In this document: piece by piece, positions 17,993-29,721 of the stretch
Position numbering within the stretch: the stretch's first letter is position 1
How the letters are laid out: each line of letters opens with the position of its first letter
NCBI GenBank assembly: GCA_025765615.1
Contig: JAIVFJ010000474.1
Coordinates: 1-36,589, forward strand
Direction: 5' to 3'
From: Zopfochytrium polystomum
Lineage: Eukaryota; Chytridiomycota; Chytridiomycetes; Chytridiales; Chytridiaceae
Length of the DNA: 36,589 bases
Made by a program: the position numbers and the translations under genes
The notes under the pieces: model-generated
The model's input: the letters and a program-made list of their open reading frames with translations, nothing else
The model's database searches: none
What the model was told of the DNA's origin: nothing

Positions 17993-20900
17993 TCATTTGT
18001 GCTGCCTGAAGAAATTTGTGATCGTTTGGCAGTTTGCACGAGCTTTCTTCTTAGCACACTCACGATCTGTGCCATCACATCCCTTTTTTCTCTTCCTGCA
18101 ATTGTCACATGCCTTGTTTGTTGCTGGTGGCAGCTTTTCTCCAAATTGAGGCTTGAATTTTAGGGTTGACGAATCAAGAGTTGCCTTTGCCGATTGGAAA
18201 GGTGTTTCCACTGGGGCTGAAGGATGTATGGGGAACATATTGCAAGTTGTTGCTGAATGCTCCACAGTTGGTTCGGGGGCCCTCAGTTCTGCGCTTGGAT
18301 CCCCCAAAGAATTTGTATCTCCGTTTGATTGTGCTTCAACTGAGGCAGAAGGAGGTGGCTCTATCACTGACCCACGAGAGTGATTGGGGGCAGAAGAGCT
18401 ATAGGGTTTTGCAGTTGACGACGAAGTGTTTGACCGCTTTTTGCGATTTCGAAAGTAGTCGACTCTTTGACGAAGTGCATCAGGTGTGAGGTTTGAGTAG
18501 ATAGAACCTAACTCAAGTGAATACAGCCGAACTCTCTGCCAGTCAAATCTCTGTCCATTTTTGTGTTTGTCTGCAAATGCCACAATCCTGTTCATATCTT
18601 CATCCGAAATCTGTACACTGTGACATTGGAGACTGTTATCTTCAACTGATGTGGGTTTTTCCAGCAGACTGGCATCAGACGCCATTTCCCCACAGGCCTG
18701 CAACTGACTTGTTTCGACTTCATGTGGGTCTATGCTTGGGTTTTGGGGCCTAGCAGTTTCTCCTCCGCCTTCCACCATTGCATTTTCTGCTCTTCCATCA
18801 AGTGGCGCAATTGTGGGTCCACTGTCAACAATTGCAGTCTCTGCGCAAACGTCAACAACTCCTGCTGACTGAGAATTTTTGGCCTCTTTCCTTCGAAGTT
18901 TCTTCCGTGTGTTCTCCCACTTCTTGCTCAGCTCAGTGTCAGTTCTTTGATAGACTTTTTGGCACATGTCCGCTGCAAAAGCCCAAAGAGATCGAAATTC
19001 CCTGGGAGTTGGCACAAGCTTTGCAAAAACATCCAGCAAGTATTTCTCATCATCAGTCCAATCAGCGGGAATCCGTCCAAGCTTTGGAAATGGGATATGA
19101 AAGAGATTGATAGACTCATGCATTCTCTCAGAGACTTCGAGAAGAGACCATTTGGTGATTGCAGACTCAATAAAGCTTGGGCTGCGAGGCTTCAAGTCCA
19201 AAGTCTGATCACTTTCCAGTGACGCTCTCACCACAGAATTGAACATAACAGTGGTGACGTAGATACTTTCCTTCCATGGTGCATCGACGGATCTCTGCTG
19301 AATTAGAATATTCCGAAGAAGGCGAATCTCATTGGATGATATTGAAAAATGGATTTCAATGTCGTCATCACAGAGCTGGAGCCTATCAACAAAAGTTTTC
19401 GACTCAATTGATGTTACTGTGCTTCGTTTGAAATAACTTAGAAGTCCTTTCTATTATTTGGGTTATTTGGCATGCGACTCAAGTTGCAGCAACTAACCTT
19501 TGATGGACTGCTCATTATTTGAGCGATCATTGGCTTCCGTACATGAGCATCAATGCCAAAAACACTCTTCCAGGTTTCTCGGTTGCTTCGAGATTCTGGA
19601 TACGAGAAGCTTCGCCATGGTACTTCTGCTGGGAGAGAGGCAAGTGTACCCATAAAGTTCAAGAGAAAGCTGATCTGCTTTGAGCTTGGAACCAGGGAAT
19701 GAGATAGCAAAGCCGTTTTCATCCATGTGAAGATGTTGGTCTCATCAATATAAGGAGGGATTCTCTCATAAGCTGCAGCTTGCCTCAAATTGATCTGAGT
19801 TAATTTATAAAGTGGGGATTTTGGGAAGTCAACATTCTGAATATCAATTGAAGAATATTGCTTGACCACATACTTTTACAATAAAGATACTCAAAACACG
19901 CATTCCAACCTCGTAGCTCATTGACCGGCGACAAATTGCATTCAACTCACTGTGCAAAGACTCATTTGAACTGGAAGAAATGAGGCTTCGCTGCAGACCA
20001 GCTTCAACGTGGATATTATTCTTTCCAATAGGAACAAGGTCTCCACGCCAAATATGCTTGAGTGTATTTGTTGCTGTTGCCCTCCATCTCTCCACTGGGA
20101 CTGTAATGTCTGCTGGTGATACGGTGCTTAGGAGTTCACGGACACAGAAAAACATGTCAGATCGATCTCTCAGCTGATGGTCTGATTCATATAAAGCATC
20201 GTGGAATCGACGGGAGAGTAAGCCACGCAGCTCTTTCTTAACTTTGGAGGTTGACCGCGAAATGAGATGAAATGGATCTTGGCACGCTCGGAATCTTGAT
20301 TTGTTGAATTTTGTTACCAAAGGATGAGCATTAGTCGCACCTTACCGTTTACCCATTGCACGCACACAGCCCCGCATTGCCTTTGGGTTATCACAAACAA
20401 CCAAAATGTCTTGCATTTCATCAATGTCAGGAAATTCAATTGTAGCATCTGACCAAAGGCTCTCATTGCTCAAAGGCTCAATAGTCATCTCGTCAAGGAT
20501 GTCACCCCCCTCATCCCCAACAATTGAGCAATTATCCTCTTCCATTTCATTAAGACTCATCTCGCCATCATCAGAGTCCTCATCAAGCTCAGGTTCCTCA
20601 AATTGCTTTGTGGTTCCACTGCTGGACAGATGCCTCACGTTTAAATCTTCAGTGAAAACAGCATTCATCAGATCATCTTGACAAAGTTTGCGTAAATATC
20701 AGTATAAGCAAAACTGTCATATGAAAACCATCGAACCTGTTGGTGCGTGATTCATTGCATTACTGTCACCCATCACTTGGGTAATGTTGTCTGTGTTTTT
20801 CAAATTATATGCAAACAGTTAGAGAATCATTCGAAAAAACCTAAAAAAAAAAGAAAATAAAGAGAGAAGCAGCCCTACCAGACGCAGCAGTTGGTTCATC

Positions 20901-22119
20901 AAATGAATCAAAATTTCTCCAGCACAAAATATCAGCACCACTGTTTAGATCATCCAGATCACTGCCATCTGGAGTGTGACTGACACTAGCTGCATCATCC
21001 ATAGCTGTAAATGTATCACCGACTTTGGCAGTTGGTTCCACGTTGTACTGCACAATCCGCTTCAAAAACTCAGTAATCTCGCCTTGATTTTCTGAAGCGA
21101 CAAATTGCCGATTGACGATTTCTCCTAAAAAAAAGGGGTGCCCGCACAAGGTCAGCACTATTTTCTTTGCTGCAAATACTCACCAATCTCATTCCGAGCT
21201 AAAAGAAGCAGGTGGCACTCCTTTAAGTTTGCAGACTGTTGACCCTTTCTAAATCGTAGACGTTTCGCAAATTTTCGTGTTCCGTCCAAGGACACTGACT
21301 TAGTGACCTTTGCTGAATTCATTAGGGCAGACGCAAGGTGATCAAATTTGGCAGTCTCTTTGAGCCAAAGTGAGCTCATTTCCTTTCGATCAGGTGGCTT
21401 GTTCTTGTCCAAATAGTCTGCCAAAGTGGGAGGAGTTGGGCGGATTTCTGCACTGATTATTTCAGAGCGTTTTGCAAAGCGCTGCAGCAGTTGCGCATAT
21501 CGGCCTGATAAGTTGTAGACAGAGTTTATCTCACAATATGTAAAGTGTTTATTTGCAGAAAGTTACCTGACCGAATAGACAAAATTTCTTTCAAAGAAGA
21601 TTTGAGCCCAATTGCTGTGTAAAAGCAGCGAGCCACAAAGCGCTCGTATAACTCAACAGAGACACCTCCTTTGAACGTTAGAATATAAGGGAATCTTCCA
21701 CGCTTTTCATCGTCTAGTAGCTCAAAAAATCGCTCGTCAATAGTGGAGAAGTAGCCTGATCCTTTTGCATCTTCTTCTGGATCAAGCTCAGCTCTTGTTG
21801 ACTTCTTCCACATTGAACATCGGTATTGGCGATATATCAAATAAGTACGATGTTTAATGTCGTTCACAAGCCTCCAACGAATTTTGACAAAACGGGGTAC
21901 ACAGCTGCATCCAGTTCGAATGCAAACAATTGCCCCATTAGAAAAGGTTGCTTCGATATTCCAGACATAGGTTGGGAAGCTGAAGAGTTCCTCTGAGGCC
22001 TGTGCCTCCTTGTCCTCAGGCATTGTAAGAACGGGAGGGAATATTCCACGTAAATTTGCGTCATTGAATCGTGCTGTGGCAAATGATGCAGCATACTGCG
22101 AGAGTTTTCCTTGATCCAT
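17993..22119 (-). CDS. Transposase: DDE-like core, two Myb-like domains, Cys cluster (copy 1, intact)
   Basis: Eight coding exons (22119-21567, 21504-21184, 21124-20879, 20790-20737, 20676-20346, 20294-19874, 19836-19498, 19450-17993) total 3723 nt, 1240 aa in one frame; most introns are about 50-65 nt, two longer. N-terminus: PTYVWNIEATF, YLIYRQYRC and FPYILTFKGG, as in a domain found before the nuclease core of related fungal and animal transposases (from memory). Candidate acidic residues: D258 (SLDGTRKFAK), D487 (VVCDNPKAMRG), D508 (DPFHLISR) and E613 (SSNESLHSEL), with TNTLKHIWRGDL between the last two. Then an acidic loop, Myb/SANT-like segments (about 885-943, WTDDEKYLL; and 1036-1094), and CDNCRKRKKGC plus two more Cys near the end, like a Zn2Cys6 cluster lacking one Cys. 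An in-frame upstream exon ending 22490 (FEGFDNSVSLAQ) suggests the real start may be further 5'. Confidence 0.8.
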
Positions 22120-22769
22120 TGTTGCAGAGGCAATCTGAATGAGTATGATACTATGTGTCTACAAAGGAAAAGGGGTGTTACATCACGCACTGCTGATCTG
22201 TGATGGTGCAACAAAGCGTTCATCTTACATAAGAGCTTTAGTGAATAAATGGACACGTTGTTTGCAGATACAATCTCCGCTTTATTTGACACGACAGGTC
22301 GAAGTTACACTGGGGGTTTGTGACAGGGGCCAATGGGAGCGTGTTGCAGGATCATATGAGGAGGAGAAGAAGAGGACGAGTCAACTGTGGCAGAGTGGGC
22401 GCATAGGTGTCAACCAGGTTCTCCTCTTGTCCTGCTGCTGGCGCTCTCGTTGATTCTCCCCCCCACCCCCTTTTTTTTTATTCACTCACCTGTGCAAGGC
22501 TCACAGAGTTGTCAAATCCTTCAAACCGGAGCCTGCTGACGTAGCAATACTTTAGTCGCTTGAATCCAAAGTCGAAAGGGTTTGTTTGTGTCGGTGGTTT
22601 TGGGGTTATTGGGCAAGTGGGTGTTATAAAATAACAAACGAGTTCAACAATTAATCAGTGATGTTCCGCAAACTGAAGTCGCGCTGAAAGTCAGTCACAG
22701 AAAAGAGCAGAAGATGTGAGCATGCGTTCTGTGATTAGTTGAACTGAATCTTCTGCACTTGGCTTACCT

Positions 22770-23267
22770 TCAAGACTGTTGAAATAATTTGAGAGCGTCG
22801 AAAATGGTCTGAATTAAGTAGTGGTGGGGTCGCGTATCTAAGTCACAAATGACGCAGACGTTGTAAATGGCGTGGGTCTGGGGAATTGCGGGGATGGATC
22901 TCTTTCTGCAGGAGGTGGTACCGATCTTGACCGCGGGCACTGGTGACAGTTTGGAAGTGTTGATGTTTGCGCCTCTGGCAAGGGTCACGAGCCGGAGAAC
23001 TTCAGTGTCGTCAAAGGTGGCTGAGCTCAGCACGCATACGCCCCACTTGTCGCAACCAACCGTTGAGTCTGCTGCGGACCAAAGAAACAGCAGCAACCTA
23101 ATGACTCGGCAGTCGGAGAGTGAGAGCTGCAACAGAAGTCGGAGGGTAGGATCACGGCAAAAGCAGCCGGCAGCAGCGTTTTTCAAAGCGACAGCAAAGA
23201 CGGGAATCCTGTTGGCAGGCGGCGGGAGTGGCGCCTGGAAGGAAAATATGAGCATGTTAGGCATCAC
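22770..23267 (-). CDS. Small open frame in the transposon's right arm, copy 1
   Basis: 165 codons starting MMPNMLIFSF, no known domain, some hydrophobic stretches (DCRVIRLLLFLW). It ends in TGA right before a good donor (AG|GTAAGC), so it cannot simply splice into the transposase in this frame; it may be leader sequence. A 206-codon frame runs through the same DNA on the other strand (22867-23487). Neither can be preferred from sequence alone. Confidence 0.25.
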   Translation of the reverse strand: MMPNMLIFSFQAPLPPPANRIPVFAVALKNAAAGCFCRDPTLRLLLQLSLSDCRVIRLLLFLWSAADSTVGCDKWGVCVLSSATFDDTEVLRLVTLARGANINTSKLSPVPAVKIGTTSCRKRSIPAIPQTHAIYNVCVICDLDTRPHHYLIQTIFDALKLFQQS

Positions 23268-23373
23268 GGTTGCAAGCTATCGAACCTGCTGGATAGGTGG
23301 GAACGAGTGGGGAATGGTCCAGGAATGGATAAAGCCCCGCGGGCGTAGATCACCGCAGTGCACACTGTTTCAC

Positions 23374-23539
23374 TCGATCGACGCAACGGCAGTGGCAGAT
23401 CTCACGTTTTTCGGAAGCGGGCGGCGGCGGCAGGAACCGGTCAGTGACAAGTCACGGACAAGTCACGTGTTGACTGACCGGTCATGACCGGTCAATCAGT
23501 GTCCGCGGACAATCGGCAGAATCCCCCAGGGCCCCCCCC
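23374..23539. repeat. Right terminal block of transposon copy 1 (T2)
   Basis: Starts TCGATCGACGCAACGGC and runs to the C-run at the inner junction. Identical by eye to the block ending copy 2. The next base (23540) starts copy 2 directly: C-run then GGGCCTATGG, with no target duplication between. Confidence 0.8.
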
Positions 23540-23845
23540 GGGCCTATGGCGGATGCCGCCGACCGAAGGTCGGCGGCGCTCCGACGCCGACACTGGGAGC
23601 TCCGACGCTCCGACGGGGGCTCCGACGCCGCCGCAGGCGGCGTTGGAGCAGCTGTCCCATCATTTTCTCGTTCATCCGCTGCCTTCAGCATCACACAAGA
23701 GGCCGTCTAATTGTCGTTTCTTCCTGCGTCACTTTTTTAATTCTTAGTCGAAAAGAGAACTGCTGAATCACTCAGATAGTATGAACTTAGGTTTATTGCT
23801 TTACTCTCTTTTTCTCTGCACCATAGGACTAGCCCCCTACACAAT

Positions 23846-26800
23846 TCATTTGTGCTGCCTGAAGAAATTTGTGATCGTTTGGCAGTTTGCACGAGCTTTC
23901 TTCTTAGCACACTCACGATCTGTGCCATCACATCCCTTTTTTCTCTTCCTGCAATTGTCACATGCCTTGTTTGTTGCTGGTGGCAGCTTTTCTCCAAATT
24001 GAGGCTTGAATTTTAGGGTTGACGAATCAAGAGTTGCCTTTGCCGATTGGAAAGGTGTTTCCACTGGGGCTGAAGGATGTATGGGGAACATATTGCAAGT
24101 TGTTGCTGAATGCTCCACAGTTGGTTCGGGGGCCCTCAGTTCTGCGCTTGGATCCCCCAAAGAATTTGTATCTCCGTTTGATTGTGCTTCAACTGAGGCA
24201 GAAGGAGGTGGCTCTATCACTGACCCACGAGAGTGATTGGGGGCAGAAGAGCTATAGGGTTTTGCAGTTGACGACGAAGTGTTTGACCGCTTTTTGCGAT
24301 TTCGAAAGTAGTCGACTCTTTGACGAAGTGCATCAGGTGTGAGGTTTGAGTAGATAGAACCTAACTCAAGTGAATACAGCCGAACTCTCTGCCAGTCAAA
24401 TCTCTGTCCATTTTTGTGTTTGTCTGCAAATGCCACAATCCTGTTCATATCTTCATCCGAAATCTGTACACTGTGACATTGGAGACTGTTATCTTCAACT
24501 GATGTGGGTTTTTCCAGCAGACTGGCATCAGACGCCATTTCCCCACAGGCCTGCAACTGACTTGTTTCGACTTCATGTGGGTCTATGCTTGGGTTTTGGG
24601 GCCTAGCAGTTTCTCCTCCGCCTTCCACCATTGCATTTTCTGCTCTTCCATCAAGTGGCGCAATTGTGGGTCCACTGTCAACAATTGCAGTCTCTGCGCA
24701 AACGTCAACAACTCCTGCTGACTGAGAATTTTTGGCCTCTTTCCTTCGAAGTTTCTTCCGTGTGTTCTCCCACTTCTTGCTCAGCTCAGTGTCAGTTCTT
24801 TGATAGACTTTTTGGCACATGTCCGCTGCAAAAGCCCAAAGAGATCGAAATTCCCTGGGAGTTGGCACAAGCTTTGCAAAAACATCCAGCAAGTATTTCT
24901 CATCATCAGTCCAATCAGCGGGAATCCGTCCAAGCTTTGGAAATGGGATATGAAAGAGATTGATAGACTCATGCATTCTCTCAGAGACTTCGAGAAGAGA
25001 CCATTTGGTGATTGCAGACTCAATAAAGCTTGGGCTGCGAGGCTTCAAGTCCAAAGTCTGATCACTTTCCAGTGACGCTCTCACCACAGAATTGAACATA
25101 ACAGTGGTGACGTAGATACTTTCCTTCCATGGTGCATCGACGGATCTCTGCTGAATTAGAATATTCCGAAGAAGGCGAATCTCATTGGATGATATTGAAA
25201 AATGGATTTCAATGTCGTCATCACAGAGCTGGAGCCTATCAACAAAAGTTTTCGACTCAATTGATGTTACTGTGCTTCGTTTGAAATAACTTAGAAGTCC
25301 TTTCTATTATTTGGGTTATTTGGCATGCGACTCAAGTTGCAGCAACTAACCTTTGATGGACTGCTCATTATTTGAGCGATCATTGGCTTCCGTACATGAG
25401 CATCAATGCCAAAAACACTCTTCCAGGTTTCTCGGTTGCTTCGAGATTCTGGATACGAGAAGCTTCGCCATGGTACTTCTGCTGGGAGAGAGGCAAGTGT
25501 ACCCATAAAGTTCAAGAGAAAGCTGATCTGCTTTGAGCTTGGAACCAGGGAATGAGATAGCAAAGCCGTTTTCATCCATGTGAAGATGTTGGTCTCATCA
25601 ATATAAGGAGGGATTCTCTCATAAGCTGCAGCTTGCCTCAAATTGATCTGAGTTAATTTATAAAGTGGGGATTTTGGGAAGTCAACATTCTGAATATCAA
25701 TTGAAGAATATTGCTTGACCACATACTTTTACAATAAAGATACTCAAAACACGCATTCCAACCTCGTAGCTCATTGACCGGCGACAAATTGCATTCAACT
25801 CACTGTGCAAAGACTCATTTGAACTGGAAGAAATGAGGCTTCGCTGCAGACCAGCTTCAACGTGGATATTATTCTTTCCAATAGGAACAAGGTCTCCACG
25901 CCAAATATGCTTGAGTGTATTTGTTGCTGTTGCCCTCCATCTCTCCACTGGGACTGTAATGTCTGCTGGTGATACGGTGCTTAGGAGTTCACGGACACAG
26001 AAAAACATGTCAGATCGATCTCTCAGCTGATGGTCTGATTCATATAAAGCATCGTGGAATCGACGGGAGAGTAAGCCACGCAGCTCTTTCTTAACTTTGG
26101 AGGTTGACCGCGAAATGAGATGAAATGGATCTTGGCACGCTCGGAATCTTGATTTGTTGAATTTTGTTACCAAAGGATGAGCATTAGTCGCACCTTACCG
26201 TTTACCCATTGCACGCACACAGCCCCGCATTGCCTTTGGGTTATCACAAACAACCAAAATGTCTTGCATTTCATCAATGTCAGGAAATTCAATTGTAGCA
26301 TCTGACCAAAGGCTCTCATTGCTCAAAGGCTCAATAGTCATCTCGTCAAGGATGTCACCCCCCTCATCCCCAACAATTGAGCAATTATCCTCTTCCATTT
26401 CATTAAGACTCATCTCGCCATCATCAGAGTCCTCATCAAGCTCAGGTTCCTCAAATTGCTTTGTGGTTCCACTGCTGGACAGATGCCTCACGTTTAAATC
26501 TTCAGTGAAAACAGCATTCATCAGATCATCTTGACAAAGTTTGCGTAAATATCAGTATAAGCAAAACTGTCATATGAAAACCATCGAACCTGTTGGTGCG
26601 TGATTCATTGCATTACTGTCACCCATCACTTGGGTAATGTTGTCTGTGTTTTTCAAATTATATGCAAACAGTTAGAGAATCATTCGAAAAAACCTAAAAA
26701 AAAAAGAAAATAAAGAGAGAAGCAGCCCTACCAGACGCAGCAGTTGGTTCATCAAATGAATCAAAATTTCTCCAGCACAAAATATCAGCACCACTGTTTA

Positions 26801-27973
26801 GATCATCCAGATCACTGCCATCTGGAGTGTGACTGACACTAGCTGCATCATCCATAGCTGTAAATGTATCACCGACTTTGGCAGTTGGTTCCACGTTGTA
26901 CTGCACAATCCGCTTCAAAAACTCAGTAATCTCGCCTTGATTTTCTGAAGCGACAAATTGCCGATTGACGATTTCTCCTAAAAAAAAGGGGTGCCCGCAC
27001 AAGGTCAGCACTATTTTCTTTGCTGCAAATACTCACCAATCTCATTCCGAGCTAAAAGAAGCAGGTGGCACTCCTTTAAGTTTGCAGACTGTTGACCCTT
27101 TCTAAATCGTAGACGTTTCGCAAATTTTCGTGTTCCGTCCAAGGACACTGACTTAGTGACCTTTGCTGAATTCATTAGGGCAGACGCAAGGTGATCAAAT
27201 TTGGCAGTCTCTTTGAGCCAAAGTGAGCTCATTTCCTTTCGATCAGGTGGCTTGTTCTTGTCCAAATAGTCTGCCAAAGTGGGAGGAGTTGGGCGGATTT
27301 CTGCACTGATTATTTCAGAGCGTTTTGCAAAGCGCTGCAGCAGTTGCGCATATCGGCCTGATAAGTTGTAGACAGAGTTTATCTCACAATATGTAAAGTG
27401 TTTATTTGCAGAAAGTTACCTGACCGAATAGACAAAATTTCTTTCAAAGAAGATTTGAGCCCAATTGCTGTGTAAAAGCAGCGAGCCACAAAGCGCTCGT
27501 ATAACTCAACAGAGACACCTCCTTTGAACGTTAGAATATAAGGGAATCTTCCACGCTTTTCATCGTCTAGTAGCTCAAAAAATCGCTCGTCAATAGTGGA
27601 GAAGTAGCCTGATCCTTTTGCATCTTCTTCTGGATCAAGCTCAGCTCTTGTTGACTTCTTCCACATTGAACATCGGTATTGGCGATATATCAAATAAGTA
27701 CGATGTTTAATGTCGTTCACAAGCCTCCAACGAATTTTGACAAAACGGGGGTACACAGCTGCATCCAGTTCGAATGCAAACAATTGCCCCATTAGAAAAG
27801 GTTGCTTCGATATTCCAGACATAGGTTGGGAAGCTGAAGAGTTCCTCTGAGGCCTGTGCCTCCTTGTCCTCAGGCATTGTAAGAACGGGAGGGAATATTC
27901 CACGTAAATTTGCGTCATTGAATCGTGCTGTGGCAAATGATGCAGCATACTGCGAGAGTTTTCCTTGATCCAT
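23846..27973 (-). pseudogene. Transposase, copy 2, broken by a 1-base insertion
   Basis: Exon-intron layout equals copy 1, shifted by 5853-5854 bases (coding from 27973 to 23846). The extra G in the G-run at 27747-27751 changes the frame in the first exon: after CSCVP the product runs PFCQNSLEACERH and stops at 88 aa, so the DDE core, Myb-like domains and Cys cluster are lost. All downstream exons are still perfect, so the break is very young, or is a homopolymer error in the assembly. The ends are intact, so this unit could still be moved by transposase from copy 1. Confidence 0.75.
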
Positions 27974-28623
27974 TGTTGCAGAGGCAATCTGAATGAGTAT
28001 GATACTATGTGTCTACAAAGGAAAAGGGGTGTTACATCACGCACTGCTGATCTGTGATGGTGCAACAAAGCGTTCATCTTACATAAGAGCTTTAGTGAAT
28101 AAATGGACACGTTGTTTGCAGATACAATCTCCGCTTTATTTGACACGACAGGTCGAAGTTACACTGGGGGTTTGTGACAGGGGCCAATGGGAGCGTGTTG
28201 CAGGATCATATGAGGAGGAGAAGAAGAGGACGAGTCAACTGTGGCAGAGTGGGCGCATAGGTGTCAACCAGGTTCTCCTCTTGTCCTGCTGCTGGCGCTC
28301 TCGTTGATTCTCCCCCCCACCCCCTTTTTTTTTATTCACTCACCTGTGCAAGGCTCACAGAGTTGTCAAATCCTTCAAACCGGAGCCTGCTGACGTAGCA
28401 ATACTTTAGTCGCTTGAATCCAAAGTCGAAAGGGTTTGTTTGTGTCGGTGGTTTTGGGGTTATTGGGCAAGTGGGTGTTATAAAATAACAAACGAGTTCA
28501 ACAATTAATCAGTGATGTTCCGCAAACTGAAGTCGCGCTGAAAGTCAGTCACAGAAAAGAGCAGAAGATGTGAGCATGCGTTCTGTGATTAGTTGAACTG
28601 AATCTTCTGCACTTGGCTTACCT

Positions 28624-29121
28624 TCAAGACTGTTGAAATAATTTGAGAGCGTCGAAAATGGTCTGAATTAAGTAGTGGTGGGGTCGCGTATCTAAGTCAC
28701 AAATGACGCAGACGTTGTAAATGGCGTGGGTCTGGGGAATTGCGGGGATGGATCTCTTTCTGCAGGAGGTGGTACCGATCTTGACCGCGGGCACTGGTGA
28801 CAGTTTGGAAGTGTTGATGTTTGCGCCTCTGGCAAGGGTCACGAGCCGGAGAACTTCAGTGTCGTCAAAGGTGGCTGAGCTCAGCACGCATACGCCCCAC
28901 TTGTCGCAACCAACCGTTGAGTCTGCTGCGGACCAAAGAAACAGCAGCAACCTAATGACTCGGCAGTCGGAGAGTGAGAGCTGCAACAGAAGTCGGAGGG
29001 TAGGATCACGGCAAAAGCAGCCGGCAGCAGCGTTTTTCAAAGCGACAGCAAAGACGGGAATCCTGTTGGCAGGCGGCGGGAGTGGCGCCTGGAAGGAAAA
29101 TATGAGCATGTTAGGCATCAC
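28624..29121 (-). CDS. Small open frame in the transposon's right arm, copy 2
   Basis: Same 165-codon frame as at 22770-23267, unchanged. The same doubt applies about whether it is translated. Confidence 0.25.
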   Translation of the reverse strand: MMPNMLIFSFQAPLPPPANRIPVFAVALKNAAAGCFCRDPTLRLLLQLSLSDCRVIRLLLFLWSAADSTVGCDKWGVCVLSSATFDDTEVLRLVTLARGANINTSKLSPVPAVKIGTTSCRKRSIPAIPQTHAIYNVCVICDLDTRPHHYLIQTIFDALKLFQQS

Positions 29122-29394
29122 GGTTGCAAGCTATCGAACCTGCTGGATAGGTGGGAACGAGTGGGGAATGGTCCAGGAATGGATAAAGCCCCGCGGGCGT
29201 AGATCACCGCAGTGCACACTGTTTCACTCGATCGACGCAACGGCAGTGGCAGATCTCACGTTTTTCGGAAGCGGGCGGCGGCGGCAGGAACCGGTCAGTG
29301 ACAAGTCACGGACAAGTCACGTGTTGACTGACCGGTCATGACCGGTCAATCAGTGTCCGCGGACAATCGGCAGAATCCCCCAGGGCCCCCCCCC

Positions 29395-29402
29395 CGATCT
29401 CG
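29395..29402. repeat. Right target site duplication
   Basis: CGATCTCG right after the C-run ending copy 2; pairs with 17680-17687. Confidence 0.8.
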
Positions 29403-29721
29403 CATCAATCCATTTGCCTTTTTTTAATTTTTTTAAATTTTTTTTATTTTTTGGCTTGGAGCATCTATGAATCCATGCTCCATCATCCCAGCCAGTCCGT
29501 CAAACACGGGATCGACAGTGTCCCAATTTGCTTACAATAATGTATTGCCGCCACGGACGTGAAACTTTCCTCATCATCAAATGCAACACAACAAGCAAAA
29601 GGAGGGGGAAAAAGGGTGGGGATTACTGGGAGAGTGTTGACAGAGGGGAGAAGAAAACGTTTGACAGAGGGGAGAAAAAGTAGAAGGTTGGGGGGAGGAA
29701 AAAGCGAAACGCCGTTCAGCC
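29403..29721. other. Spacer between transposon and RRM gene 4
   Basis: An A/T-rich run (29420-29452, T-rich) and then the conserved downstream segment of RRM gene 4 (29521-29593), followed by G/A-rich DNA to the stop codon. No gene. Confidence 0.5.
29521..29593 (-). other. Conserved segment downstream of RRM gene 4
   Basis: TCCCAATTTGCTTACA, TATTGCCGCCACGGACGTGA, TCCTCATCATCAAATG, CAACACAACA: same blocks in the same order as at 16297-16358. Lies about 130-200 bases beyond the stop. Confidence 0.55.

Larger units (their letters stand above)
17688..23539 (-). mobile_element. DNA transposon, copy 1 of a head-to-tail dimer
   Basis: A 5.85-kb unit that begins GGCCTATGGCGGATGCCG and ends with a run of C after AATCCCCCAGGG. 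The two ends are imperfect inverted repeats: GGGCC, GGAT and GCCG blocks recur in the same order in about 25 bases. The left subterminal zone is GC-rich with a GCCGACC/GGTCGGC hairpin and four CTCCGACG units. The right subterminal zone has two ACAAGTCACG units, the CCGGTCATGACCGG palindrome and TGTCCGCGGACA. The body is less GC-rich than the host genes, consistent with recent arrival. One multi-exon transposase gene fills most of it on the minus strand; the right 1.4 kb holds the leader and the terminal region. Confidence 0.85.
23540..29394 (-). mobile_element. DNA transposon, copy 2 of the head-to-tail dimer
   Basis: Second unit, same orientation, offset 5853 bases from copy 1. By eye the only differences I found are one extra G in the run at 27747-27751 (four G at 21894-21897 in copy 1) and the length of the final C-run. 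Flanked on the right by CGATCTCG. Near-identity means either a very recent duplication event or simultaneous insertion of both units. Confidence 0.85.

Noticed and set aside
17993..22119. Helitron or Crypton identity for the tandem element
   Set aside because: Head-to-tail arrays recall Helitrons, but there is no Rep/helicase, and a target duplication is present. No tyrosine recombinase motif for a Crypton.
17993..22119. KDZ-type element, because of the 8-bp target duplication
   Set aside because: The usual KDZ core motifs are not seen; DPFH/LKHIWRG/NESLHSEL point to another group.
17533..29394. LTR retrotransposon pair (block-internal-block-internal-block)
   Set aside because: The three similar blocks suggest LTRs, but there is no reverse transcriptase, integrase or gag; the first block lies outside the target duplication, and the coding content is a DDE-like transposase.
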